NCBI GenBank assembly: GCA_900553595.1
Contig: USEC01000010.1
Location: 1 to 61,265 of the forward strand
Source of the DNA: an uncultured Prevotella sp.
GTDB lineage: Bacteria > Bacteroidota > Bacteroidia > Bacteroidales > Bacteroidaceae
Reading direction: 5' to 3'
Length of the DNA stretch: 61,265 bases
The translations under genes were made by a program, and so were the position numbers. Shown here piece by piece: positions 7,471-16,194 of the stretch (the stretch's first letter is position 1; each line of letters starts with the position of its first letter). The notes beneath the pieces were generated by a model. It did no database searches. It had not been told where the DNA came from and saw only the letters and a program-made list of their open reading frames with translations.

Positions 7471-9027
7471 ATGACACATCTATTGGCTATCGACCCAACA
7501 CTCATCGACTGGTCGCGGGCGCAGTTCGCCCTCACCGCCATCTATCACTGGCTGTTCGTACCGCTCACGCTGGGTCTTGCGCTCATCATGGGCATCATGG
7601 AAACGTGCTATTATCGCACAGGTAAGCAATTCTGGAAGGACACTGCCATCTTCTGGCAGCGGCTCTTCGGCGTGAACTTCGCCATGGGTGTGGCGACGGG
7701 AATAATCCTTGAGTTTGAATTCGGCACCAACTGGAGCAACTACTCGTGGTTCGTGGGCGACATCTTCGGTGCGCCCCTTGCCGTCGAGGGCATTGTGGCG
7801 TTCTTCATGGAGAGCACCTTCGTCGCCGTGATGTACTTCGGCTGGCAGAAAGTGTCGCGCGGATTCCACCTCGCCTCCACATGGCTCACCGGACTCGGAG
7901 CCACCATTTCGGCATGGTGGATACTCGTCGCCAACGCATGGATGCAGTATCCCGTGGGCTGCGAGTTCAATCCCGACACCGTGCGCAACGAGATGACAAG
8001 CTTTGCCGAGGTTGCCCTCTCGCCGTTCGCCATCGACAAGTTCTTCCATACAGTCACTTCCGCATGGGTGGTAGGCGCCGTCTTCGTGTGTGCGGTGAGC
8101 TGCTGGTATCTGTTGAAGCGTCGCGAGCAGGAGATGGCACGCCAGAGCATAAAGATAGCAAGCATCGTCGGCATAGCATCCGCATTGCTGACAATGGCCA
8201 CGGGCGACTTCTCTGCCGTGAAAGTGGCTGAGACACAGCCCATGAAGCTTGCCGCAATGGAGGCGTTGTACGACGGCGGCGAAGGCGTGGCACTCACTGC
8301 CGTGGCTGCTGTCAATCCTTTTGAGCAGCCCGACTATGCCAAGGGCGGCGAAGCACCGCTGCGCATTGCCGTGCCAAAGGGTCTGTCGCTGCTCGCCACA
8401 CATACGCCCGACGGTTTCGTACCAGGCGTGAACGACATCCTAAACGGCTACACACGCCCCGACGGCAAGCGCGAACTCTCTGCCGAAGAGAAGATGGAGC
8501 GCGGACGCAGAGCCATCGCCACACTCGCCGAATACCGCAAACTGAAGGCTGCCGACGCTTCCGACAGGCGTCTGCCGGAACTCGTCGCACAGCTGAAGGC
8601 AGACATGCCCTACTTCGGCTACGGCTACATCAAGGACCGTGCGGAACTCGTGCCTTACATTCCCATCAACTTCTACGCCTTCCGTGTAATGGTGGGCGTC
8701 GGCACACTGCTCATGCTTTTCTTCCTCGTCATCGGACATATAGCGTGGCGCAAGGACATCACCGCATCGCGTCGCTGGCTTCACTGGGCAGCACTCGCCA
8801 TGCTTCCGCTCACCTATGTGGCGAGCGAAGCCGGATGGATCGTGGCTGAACTCGGCAGACAGCCGTGGGCTATCCAGGACATGATGCCCACCGTGGCAGC
8901 CGTTTCCGACCTGCGTTCGGGCAGCGTGGCACTCACTTTCTTCCTCTTCCTCGTGCTGTTCACTGTGCTTCTGGTGGCGGAAGTGAAGATAATGTGCAAC
9001 GTGATAAAGAATTACAACCTTAAATAA
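7471..9027 (+). CDS. cydA: Cytochrome bd ubiquinol oxidase subunit I
   Basis: 518 residues, inner-membrane subunit that carries the hemes and oxidises quinol with reduction of oxygen to water. Visible hallmarks are the N-terminal DWSRAQFALTAIYHWLFVPL, the ligand-histidine region FFHTVTSAWVVGA, the FRVMVGVG segment containing the heme b558 methionine, and the GRQPW motif near the C-terminus. The region between helices 6 and 7 (the Q loop) is of the long, variable sort. It is the second gene of DUF4492-cydA-cydB and indicates microaerobic respiration or oxygen scavenging. Confidence 0.97.
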   Translation: MTHLLAIDPTLIDWSRAQFALTAIYHWLFVPLTLGLALIMGIMETCYYRTGKQFWKDTAIFWQRLFGVNFAMGVATGIILEFEFGTNWSNYSWFVGDIFGAPLAVEGIVAFFMESTFVAVMYFGWQKVSRGFHLASTWLTGLGATISAWWILVANAWMQYPVGCEFNPDTVRNEMTSFAEVALSPFAIDKFFHTVTSAWVVGAVFVCAVSCWYLLKRREQEMARQSIKIASIVGIASALLTMATGDFSAVKVAETQPMKLAAMEALYDGGEGVALTAVAAVNPFEQPDYAKGGEAPLRIAVPKGLSLLATHTPDGFVPGVNDILNGYTRPDGKRELSAEEKMERGRRAIATLAEYRKLKAADASDRRLPELVAQLKADMPYFGYGYIKDRAELVPYIPINFYAFRVMVGVGTLLMLFFLVIGHIAWRKDITASRRWLHWAALAMLPLTYVASEAGWIVAELGRQPWAIQDMMPTVAAVSDLRSGSVALTFFLFLVLFTVLLVAEVKIMCNVIKNYNLK

Positions 9028-9100
9028 AAAACATGACCTCCGCATGGGTGCGAAGCGACGAAATGCGCTTCTGGACTTGCGGACCTAAAAAAAATACGTT

Positions 9101-10204
9101 ATGACTTACGACTTTCTGCAACAATATTGGTGGTTTGTTGTCTCACTTCTCGGAGCACTTCTCGTGTTCCTGCTCTTCGTACAGGGCGCAAACTCAATGG
9201 TTTACAGTCTCGGCAGAACCGAAGAAGGGCAGCGCAAGGTGCTCGAATCGACCGGACGCAAATGGGAAATCACCTTCACCACGCTTGTTACTTTCGGCGG
9301 AGCGTTCTTCGCCTCGTTCCCGTTGTTCTACAGCACCAGTTTCGGCGGAGCCTACTGGCTGTGGATGATAATCCTCTTCTCGTTCGTGCTGCAAGCCGTC
9401 AGCTACGAGTTCCAGCTGAAGAAAGGCAACCTTCTGGGTACGCGCACCTACCGTTGGTTCCTCATTCTCAACGGCATCGTGGGTCCGCTGCTCCTTGGCG
9501 GCGCCGTCGCCACATTCTTCAACGGCTCCAACTTCATCGTGGAGAAGGCTTCGCTCACCGACATCGGTGCGCCCGTCATCAGCCGTTGGGCTAATGCTTC
9601 GGCAGGACTCGACGCCCTGTCCGACCCGTGGAACCTCATATTCGGACTCGCCGTGATGTTCCTCGCACGCATACTCGGCACGCTTTATATCATGAACAAC
9701 GTGGAAGACGAAGACATACGGTCGCGCGCCAGCGTGCGCCTCGTGGGTGTCACGGTGCCGTTCCTGATGCTTTTCATCGCCTTCTTCGTGCGTCTTCTGC
9801 TGAAGGACGGCTATGCCGTCTGCCAGACGACGGGACTCATCGTCATGGAACCGATGAAATACCTGCACAACTACCTCGACATGCCGCTCCTCGCAGTACT
9901 CACCCTTGCCGGAGTGGTGCTCCTGCTCTATGGCGTAGTGCGCACCATCGTGAGCAAGACATACGTCAAGGGCATCTGGCCGGCAGGTATCGGCGTGGTC
10001 ATGGTGGTGCTTTCCATGCTGCTTGTGGCTGGACTCGGCGGCACGGCATACTATCCTTCCAACGCCGACTTGCAGAGTTCGCTCACCATCGCCAACAGTT
10101 GCAGCAGCGAGTTCACCCTCCGCACCATGTTCTATGTGTCGCTTCTCGTGCCCTTTGTCTTCGCCTACATAGCCTATGTGTGGCGTGTGATGGACAGGAA
10201 ATGA
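9101..10204 (+). CDS. cydB: Cytochrome bd ubiquinol oxidase subunit II
   Basis: 367 residues with eight or nine predicted membrane helices. The N-terminus (YDFLQQYWWFVVSLLGALLV) and the GRTEEGQRKVLE and FASFPLFYSTSFGGAYWLWM segments are typical of Bacteroidota CydB. It partners CydA in the bd oxidase. It starts 73 bases after cydA; the gap shows no terminator. It is followed at 48 bases by the membrane RyR-like gene, possibly in one transcript. Confidence 0.96.
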   Translation: MTYDFLQQYWWFVVSLLGALLVFLLFVQGANSMVYSLGRTEEGQRKVLESTGRKWEITFTTLVTFGGAFFASFPLFYSTSFGGAYWLWMIILFSFVLQAVSYEFQLKKGNLLGTRTYRWFLILNGIVGPLLLGGAVATFFNGSNFIVEKASLTDIGAPVISRWANASAGLDALSDPWNLIFGLAVMFLARILGTLYIMNNVEDEDIRSRASVRLVGVTVPFLMLFIAFFVRLLLKDGYAVCQTTGLIVMEPMKYLHNYLDMPLLAVLTLAGVVLLLYGVVRTIVSKTYVKGIWPAGIGVVMVVLSMLLVAGLGGTAYYPSNADLQSSLTIANSCSSEFTLRTMFYVSLLVPFVFAYIAYVWRVMDRK

Positions 10205-10251
10205 GCGTGAACCTATAGAAAAGGACTTCAAACGAAAGACAAAACATAACC

Positions 10252-12507
10252 ATGAGCTTGACATTCAACCTGCTTAATGCACGCGGCGCAGAACTTGCCG
10301 CCGGGAGCGAGAAGATAATGAGCGTGACCGACATCGCATGCATCGGACTGGTGGGAGTGGCTTATTTCGCCTTCTTCTTCATGCTTCTGCGCTACATCCT
10401 CATTCCACGCATAGCCAAGGCGAGGCCCGGAGGAAACCAAGGCGGATGGGACTGGGTGGAGAGCCACCTCTCCGCCATGTTCTGCGTAGTGTGGTTTTAT
10501 GGTTTCATCACCTATTTCATCGGGACATTCGTAGGCGAGGTTGCCGACAATTGGGCGCACTCCCTGCTGTCGGTCGTGCCTATGGCGATAATCCATGCCA
10601 CGGAGATGTTTGTGGGACAGAGCGACATCAGCGCCATACACAGCGACCGCCATGAGAGCGTCTATTTCATGATGCTCTTTGATACGAGCCATTTCTTCGC
10701 CATCGTGGTGAGCATGTTGTTCGTGTTCAAGCACCTCGGATTCTACATAGCATCAAAGTACAAGTTGGGTCTGGAGTCGAAAAAGAAGTGCCGTTACGAC
10801 AATATCTACCTCTTTTGGGGCGTGAACGACGCCTCGTTGCAGTTGGCACGCAGCACGATAAAGCACGAAAATGAGCACGGTGCAAGTCACCTCGTCGTGT
10901 TCGTGAAGACCCCGTTGGAGGACAACGACGGCAACCAGCGCATCGGTTTCGGGCGTCTCCTTAACTTCATTTCGCTTAAGGACCGTGAACTGAACAAACT
11001 CGACAGCCTCGAAAGTTCCATCGTTATAAGCACCTTCCACAAACTCTCCACGCTCGAAACCAGCGGCGATGACGCAGAAAAGACCGACATACTGCGCGGC
11101 AGACTGAAGCTGAGGACGCTCGCAAGGCTCATAGACCGTCTGCCCGACGCAGCCGGGAACGGCGGCAGGGAAGGGCTTCACATATTCTTCCTGGGCGAAG
11201 ATCGCGATGCAAACATCAATGCCACCATCAACATTCTCAAGGACAGCACCATCGCCGGAAAGTGTGTGAACATCTATTGCCAGACGCGTCGCAACTCGAA
11301 ATCGACATGGATGGAGCACTACGACCTGCTCCATCCTGCCGAACATACCAAGATTCATATCATCGACACGGCATATCTCTCGGTGATGCAGCTGAAGTCG
11401 GATGTGGAACAGCATCCCGTGAAGTTCGTGTCGTGGGACACTGCGAAAGGCATTCCTACAACAACGTTCTCAAGTCTCATCATAGGTTTCAACGAGACAG
11501 GACTTGAAAGTCTGAAATTCCTGTACGAATTCGGTACGTTTGTCGATGAGGACGGTCACCGTCTGCCATGCGCCTGCACCGTGATGGACAACAGAATGGA
11601 CAGCATCGCCGCAGGCTTCTACACCAAGGCTCCTGCAATGAAGAGCCGCAAGGAGGTGAGTCTGCTCAGCTGCGGAGTGAACGACGGACTCTATTGGCAG
11701 ACCCTTGCGCAGCAGATAGCTTCGCTCAACTATGTGGTGATAGCTGCCGGCAACGACAATCTCGGCATAAACGCAGCCACGGATATATGCAACATGGCGT
11801 ACAGGGCGCAGCAGCGGGATGCAACGACAAGGCTCACCGTCTTCGTGCGGGTTTACGACACGGGCAACCAGCACCGTCTTCAGAAAGTGGCCGACGACAC
11901 AAACCGTCTCTACGCCGACCGCAACATTGCCATACGGCTATTCGGTTGCACGGACGAAATGTTCACTTTCAGCATGATTATAGACGACGAAACGCTGCGT
12001 TCTGCCAAGATCTACAACAAGACATACGCTATGGCAAGCGGCGGACTCGCCGATTCCGACGCCGACATTGATGAAGTATGGCAGCGCACGCTCGGCATAA
12101 AGCATCACACGGGCAGCTACTCGCTGGCTGAAATAGACGAGATAGAGCGTAAGCGCAACCAGAATTTCTGCAATTGCCTGCATAAGGCCACCAAGAACGA
12201 GATACTCCGACTCTGCCGGCAGTCTGACAATCCGTCCGTGGAGATGCTTACACGCCTCGCACAAATGGAGCATGAGCGGTGGGTGGCATACTCCGTTCTC
12301 AACGGATGGCAGCGTCTTTCGCCCGAAAAGGCGCAGGAAAGTGGCGTGACCAAGGACACGACACACCGCCTGCATGCCGACATCTGCCCCTGGGAGGAGA
12401 TACGCTCGTGGGACAAGGCGGCACAGGAGACGGCGCGCAACTACGACTATGCCGTGGTGAAGACCTCCATAATGCTCGGAAAGGCACCTGTTCCTGCCGA
12501 CCGATGA
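10252..12507 (+). CDS. Membrane protein with Rossmann-like domains and C-terminal RyR-like domain
   Basis: 751 residues. The N-terminal quarter has about four membrane helices (around 24-50, 73-95, 103-122 and 140-168). Two Rossmann-like blocks resembling TrkA-N/RCK modules follow: YDNIYLFWGVNDASLQLAR near 182-200 and FSSLIIGFNETGLESLKF near 405-422. The C-terminal about 90 residues contain MEHERWVAYSVLNGW, then H..DICPWEEI and YDYAVVKTSI, the same order of motifs as in RyR domains. The architecture suggests a ligand-sensing channel or membrane sensor; the function is unknown. It lies between cydB and a free-standing RyR gene, on the same strand. Confidence 0.7.
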   Translation: MSLTFNLLNARGAELAAGSEKIMSVTDIACIGLVGVAYFAFFFMLLRYILIPRIAKARPGGNQGGWDWVESHLSAMFCVVWFYGFITYFIGTFVGEVADNWAHSLLSVVPMAIIHATEMFVGQSDISAIHSDRHESVYFMMLFDTSHFFAIVVSMLFVFKHLGFYIASKYKLGLESKKKCRYDNIYLFWGVNDASLQLARSTIKHENEHGASHLVVFVKTPLEDNDGNQRIGFGRLLNFISLKDRELNKLDSLESSIVISTFHKLSTLETSGDDAEKTDILRGRLKLRTLARLIDRLPDAAGNGGREGLHIFFLGEDRDANINATINILKDSTIAGKCVNIYCQTRRNSKSTWMEHYDLLHPAEHTKIHIIDTAYLSVMQLKSDVEQHPVKFVSWDTAKGIPTTTFSSLIIGFNETGLESLKFLYEFGTFVDEDGHRLPCACTVMDNRMDSIAAGFYTKAPAMKSRKEVSLLSCGVNDGLYWQTLAQQIASLNYVVIAAGNDNLGINAATDICNMAYRAQQRDATTRLTVFVRVYDTGNQHRLQKVADDTNRLYADRNIAIRLFGCTDEMFTFSMIIDDETLRSAKIYNKTYAMASGGLADSDADIDEVWQRTLGIKHHTGSYSLAEIDEIERKRNQNFCNCLHKATKNEILRLCRQSDNPSVEMLTRLAQMEHERWVAYSVLNGWQRLSPEKAQESGVTKDTTHRLHADICPWEEIRSWDKAAQETARNYDYAVVKTSIMLGKAPVPADR

Positions 12508-12573
12508 CGCCACCGACAAGGCGGCACGGCGGCTTGCCTCACGGCTACTTTTAACACCAAAAGCAAGAAAACT

Positions 12574-12867
12574 ATGGACAAGAACAATTACAGACCGGCT
12601 CCGATGGATACCAGGGACATACGGCTCACACCCGAACTGGAATCTCTTGTGGAGTATATGTCGCGGAATGTGCATGAAGTATGGGCTGCCACACGCATGG
12701 CACAAGGCTGGACCTACGGCGTGAAACGCGACGATGCCGAAAAGAAACACCCATGCCTCGTTCCCTACGACGAACTCAGCGAGGACGAAAAGACCTTCGA
12801 CCGCAACACCTCTGTTGAGACGGTAAAACTGATTCTGAAGCTCGGTTTCAAAATCAGCAAGACCTGA
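12574..12867 (+). CDS. Stand-alone RyR domain protein
   Basis: 97 residues, almost entirely one RyR (ryanodine receptor repeat) domain: the start YRPAPMDTRDIRLTPELESL, then NVHEVWAATRMAQGWTYG, then HPCLVPYDELSEDEKTFDRN and the end ETVKLILKLGFKI. RyR domains are known in bacteria and phages as small single-domain proteins of unknown role. It starts 66 bases after the membrane gene whose C-terminus carries a divergent RyR-like domain, so the two probably work together. Confidence 0.9.
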   Translation: MDKNNYRPAPMDTRDIRLTPELESLVEYMSRNVHEVWAATRMAQGWTYGVKRDDAEKKHPCLVPYDELSEDEKTFDRNTSVETVKLILKLGFKISKT

Positions 12868-13031
12868 ACCGCCGGCATCGTCTGCCGGGTCTGGGCGGAT
12901 TCTGTCCCTTTCTGCCTGACGATAGACTTGCTGCAAGACAGCAGACAGAAAGTGGAAGGGGAAAAGGCGGGACGGTGTGTGGTTTCGCTTGCTGCTCGAT
13001 ACTGATTTTCAACGACTTTTATTGCTTTTCC

Positions 13032-13112
13032 AAACAAGGCTTCTTTTGTCTCAAAAGAAGCCTTGTTTGCGTTTGAAAGAAGCCTTGTTTGGAGACAAAA
13101 GAAGCCTTGTTT
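13032..13112. repeat. Four-unit 22-bp-period array, locus B
   Basis: Units start at 13032, 13054, 13076 and 13098. The first is AAACAAGGCTTCTTT and the next three are its reverse complement AAAGAAGCCTTGTTT. It lies between the convergent RyR gene and the AraC regulator, and is followed directly by the A-rich tandem repeat. Confidence 0.88.
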
Positions 13113-13120
13113 TTTTTAAA

Positions 13121-13264
13121 AGTAAAAAGGTGAAAAAGTAAAGAAGTAAAAAGACTTGTTTAAGAGTAAAAAGGTGAAAAAGTAAAGAAGTAAAAAGGCT
13201 GTTTAAAAGTAAAAGGGTGAAAGAGTAAAAAAGTAAAAAGGCTGTTTAAAAGTAAGAAGGTAAA
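13121..13264. repeat. A-rich tandem repeat, 43-44 bp period
   Basis: Units beginning AGTAAAAAGG start at 13121, 13165, 13208 and 13251 (the last is partial). Each contains several GTAAA/GAAAA pentads and ends in a CTTGTTTA or GCTGTTTA block. Related A-rich runs flank the palindromic elements at 4579-4620 and 37754-37793. Confidence 0.75.
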
Positions 13265-13268
13265 AAAA

Positions 13269-13326
13269 CAGGATGTCGAGCGTCCCGCTTCGCGGAATCT
13301 GTAGCTAAAAGTTTACTGGACAGCCT
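13269..13326. repeat. Degenerate palindromic-element end joined to a GCTGTCC repeat
   Basis: GATGTCGAGCGTCCCGCTTC (13273-13292) is a decayed terminal repeat of the AGGAGGTCGAGCG family. It runs into a minus-strand copy (about 13288-13326) of the motif found at 613-651. The gene-free interval 12868-13464 holds only these repeats and array B. Confidence 0.5.
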
Positions 13327-13464
13327 TGTTTGAAAAGCAGTGGAAATGCGGTTGTTTGGCAACGGCTTTGAAGCCTTTGCCGGGCGGCACTGGATGAGGG
13401 CGTTATGGGAGGCGTTTTGGCGACTGCTTGCCGGCATTCCGGCGGCGATGAAGCGGCGGTTTCG

Positions 13465-14334
13465 TCAGCTTTCTTTCTGCCGGTAGTTCACCGGCGACAT
13501 CCCCACCTGCTTCTTGAAGAACGTGCCGAAGGCTGAGGCGTTGGGGAAATTCAGGCTGTCGGCTATTTCCTTGATGCTTCTGTCGGTGGTGGTAATCAGT
13601 GAAATGGCCTTTTTCGTTATTGCCTTGAACACCAGTTGCTGCACGCTGCTGCCCGACATCTGCTTTACGAGCGTGGTGAGATATTTCGGCGAGAGGCACA
13701 GCCGGTCGGCGTAGAAGCGCACGCCGCGCTCCCGAGTGTAGTATTGGTCGATGAGCTGCATGAGCTGCATGTAGGTCTCAAGCTTGCGGTTCGGCGCGTT
13801 GTCGCCGTCCTTCGACATTTCGCGGAAGATGCTGCACAGCCGGTAAGTGAGCGAGAGTAGCAGCAGGCGCCGCTCGTTGGCGGCGAAGACGTTGTTGTCG
13901 CTGTTGCCCACGGCAAGCAGTTCGGAGTATTTTGTCAGCTCGTCCTCGTGCCCGGTGTGCATCACCCAGCACGCTCTCGGATTGAGAAACTCTACGAACC
14001 GCATCCCGACGACGGTGCTGCCGAGTATGTCGCGGATGGAATCGACGCGGTAGAGTATTATCACAACGGAGCAGTCGGCACTGCAATCTGCCACCGAGAA
14101 GCACACGCCGTGCGAGAGAAACGCCGTCTCGCCGGTGTTCACTTCATAGTCCATGCCCTTGCAACAGAGCGTGAATCTGCCCGATGTGCACACGATGATG
14201 CCCACATCGGCAATGCGGAAGCGGTCGAAAAAGGCTTCCGGGAAAGAGTTTATGTTGCCGCACGAACAGCAGATGTCCTCATTGTCGGCAATCTGCTGTT
14301 CGAGTATGTCAATGCCATTCTTATTGTTTTTCAT
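13465..14334 (-). CDS. AraC family transcriptional regulator
   Basis: 289 residues. The N-terminal about 150 residues form a cupin-like sensing domain (FTLCCKGMDYEVNTGETAFL). The C-terminal about 100 residues carry the two helix-turn-helix motifs of AraC/XylS (RFYADRLCLSPKYLTTLVKQ; IKEIADSLNFPNASAFGTFF). It lies downstream of, and co-directional with, the TolC/HlyD/MFS operon, from which it has its own promoter. It is a reasonable candidate regulator of that efflux system (inference from position). Confidence 0.93.
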   Translation of the reverse strand: MKNNKNGIDILEQQIADNEDICCSCGNINSFPEAFFDRFRIADVGIIVCTSGRFTLCCKGMDYEVNTGETAFLSHGVCFSVADCSADCSVVIILYRVDSIRDILGSTVVGMRFVEFLNPRACWVMHTGHEDELTKYSELLAVGNSDNNVFAANERRLLLLSLTYRLCSIFREMSKDGDNAPNRKLETYMQLMQLIDQYYTRERGVRFYADRLCLSPKYLTTLVKQMSGSSVQQLVFKAITKKAISLITTTDRSIKEIADSLNFPNASAFGTFFKKQVGMSPVNYRQKES

Positions 14335-14356
14335 TGCTGCTGCCGTATGTTGGTGG

Positions 14357-14387
14357 CGAAGATAGTGAAAAAATATTGAATGGCAAA
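14357..14387 (-). promoter_or_regulatory. Promoter of the araC-type gene
   Basis: On the minus strand, TTTG (14384-14387), a 19-bp spacer and TATCTTCG (14357-14364) fit the Bacteroidota consensus, about 23 bases upstream of the start codon. Confidence 0.65.
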
Positions 14388-14496
14388 GTTTTTTAAGTCT
14401 GTAACTTCGGTTCTGTCACGCCTTTTCCCGTGTCGGGTGGGATACTGCCGCCGGCGGAATCGGTTGTTTCCTTGCTTCCGTCGTCCGGCTCTTGGC

Positions 14497-16194
14497 TTAG
14501 TAATTGACGAATCCTTCCCTCGTGTCCTTCGATATATCCCTCTTCGGCCACGGCACGACGAGCATCAGTCCGGCGAGTATGAGGCAGGCATATATCGTCC
14601 ATCCCGACATCTCTTTTATCGCCGACAGCGTGGCTTGCACCTGCACTTTGCCTTTTGCCGACATCGCCGCCATGTTCTGCGCCTCGGTCTCGCTCTTGCC
14701 TTGGTATTGCATTCCGCGTGCGGTCTGGTCGTAGGTGAGTGCCGTTTCGGCGTTGGTGCGGTCGTAGTCGTGGGCGTATCGTGTGATGTAGTATTGCTGT
14801 CGGTGCTGTAACACCACTTGGTAAAGTGCCGAACCTATGCCCGGTGCTATCACCATACGCACTGTCAGCATGATGCACACCCATGTGGAGAGCAGCTTGT
14901 AAGGCATGCGCTGGTTGGCATACACGGCTATGAGCGAGTAGAGCAGCATCATTCCCGTGGCGCGTATTACTACGGGCCACTTCATACGCTCCAACATTCC
15001 TGCCGTCTGCACCTCGAAATACATGAACAGCGAGGCGGCGGCTATCAGCACAAAACCGAGGGCGAAGAACCATTTGAAGTGTACGCCCTTGCTGTTGAGT
15101 ATGAGTATTGTCACCAATCCTATGAAGTAGCCCAGCAGAACCCAGTTGCCGAGTGCTGCCACCTGTATCTGGTCGGTCTTCATTCCCACGCCCACGAAGA
15201 TATTGACGAGCATGGAACTGGAGTTGCACACCATCAGTCCGATGAAGAGAAGTATGCCGCCCTGGATGCTGCGCGACTTGAACGCCTTGAGCATGAAGTA
15301 TGGCGAGCGGCGGGTCTTCTCAAGATAGATGAACAGAAGGGTCGTCGCCACGCATATAACTGTGGCCCAGCGTATGGAGGAGTCGTCATACCAGTCATAC
15401 ACCTTGCCATAGACCATCACATAGATGAACGAGCAGCACATCAGGCAGAACACCACTACGTTGCCGAATTTTGAGAACGACAGTGGGCAACGTTTCGTGG
15501 GATAGGGGTTGTAGGGCATGCACACAAGGGTGATGAGCAGTGCCACGAGTATCGCGCCAAGCATGGCATAGTAAACCATCTGCCACTGGTAGTTGTAGGC
15601 GAACCATGCCGTTATCCATGTACCGATTTGTCCGAGGAGCATGAAGAAGAAGTAGATTATGGGTTGGCTGGCCTTCTTCTCCGTGTCGAGCGCGTCCCAT
15701 CCCGCCTCGTCCGTTGGTTCGTTGCCCGGCGTCACGTTGCGCGTAGCCTCGATGCCGAAGCCGTATTTTATGAGCGTGAAGAGGTTGCACATGAGCAGTG
15801 TCTGCCTCACGAAGCCCATTATGAGGCTGTTGAGGGCAAGGATGAAGAGGCTGTCGGTGTTGGCGCATATATAGCTTTGCACGGCGAGAAGCGAGAATCC
15901 CACAAGACTCATCATCTTCTGACGGCGCACACTCACCAAGGCGTAGAAGAAAGGCGAGAACGCCGCCATGCCTATGGAGGTGACGAAGCTTATGAACGCT
16001 ATGTGTTCCGACTGGATGCCAAGCCCTCCCACCATCTCACTGCTGTTCACGGTGTAGGCACCACTCACCGTCATTATAGGTATGAAAAGTATGACGAGGA
16101 AAGCTATGCCAAGGGGCTTTGGCACCCAGTTATAGAACGGAAAATTCTTAGGCAGATGCTCCGGCACTGCCGTATATATCTCTGCTTGTGTCAT
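14497..16194 (-). CDS. MFS efflux transporter, DHA2/EmrB-like
   Basis: 565 residues with about 14 hydrophobic segments. Inner-membrane drug/proton antiporter type, starting PLGIAFLVILFIPIMTVSGA and ending in an Ile/Leu-rich last helix before a short cytosolic tail (WPKRDISKDTREGFVNY). A long soluble loop between the last two helices is visible (residues about 465-535). Its ATG overlaps the stop of the HlyD gene (ATGA, 16191-16194), so the two are translationally coupled. It forms a tripartite pump with the HlyD and TolC proteins encoded upstream. Confidence 0.9.
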   Translation of the reverse strand: MTQAEIYTAVPEHLPKNFPFYNWVPKPLGIAFLVILFIPIMTVSGAYTVNSSEMVGGLGIQSEHIAFISFVTSIGMAAFSPFFYALVSVRRQKMMSLVGFSLLAVQSYICANTDSLFILALNSLIMGFVRQTLLMCNLFTLIKYGFGIEATRNVTPGNEPTDEAGWDALDTEKKASQPIIYFFFMLLGQIGTWITAWFAYNYQWQMVYYAMLGAILVALLITLVCMPYNPYPTKRCPLSFSKFGNVVVFCLMCCSFIYVMVYGKVYDWYDDSSIRWATVICVATTLLFIYLEKTRRSPYFMLKAFKSRSIQGGILLFIGLMVCNSSSMLVNIFVGVGMKTDQIQVAALGNWVLLGYFIGLVTILILNSKGVHFKWFFALGFVLIAAASLFMYFEVQTAGMLERMKWPVVIRATGMMLLYSLIAVYANQRMPYKLLSTWVCIMLTVRMVIAPGIGSALYQVVLQHRQQYYITRYAHDYDRTNAETALTYDQTARGMQYQGKSETEAQNMAAMSAKGKVQVQATLSAIKEMSGWTIYACLILAGLMLVVPWPKRDISKDTREGFVNY

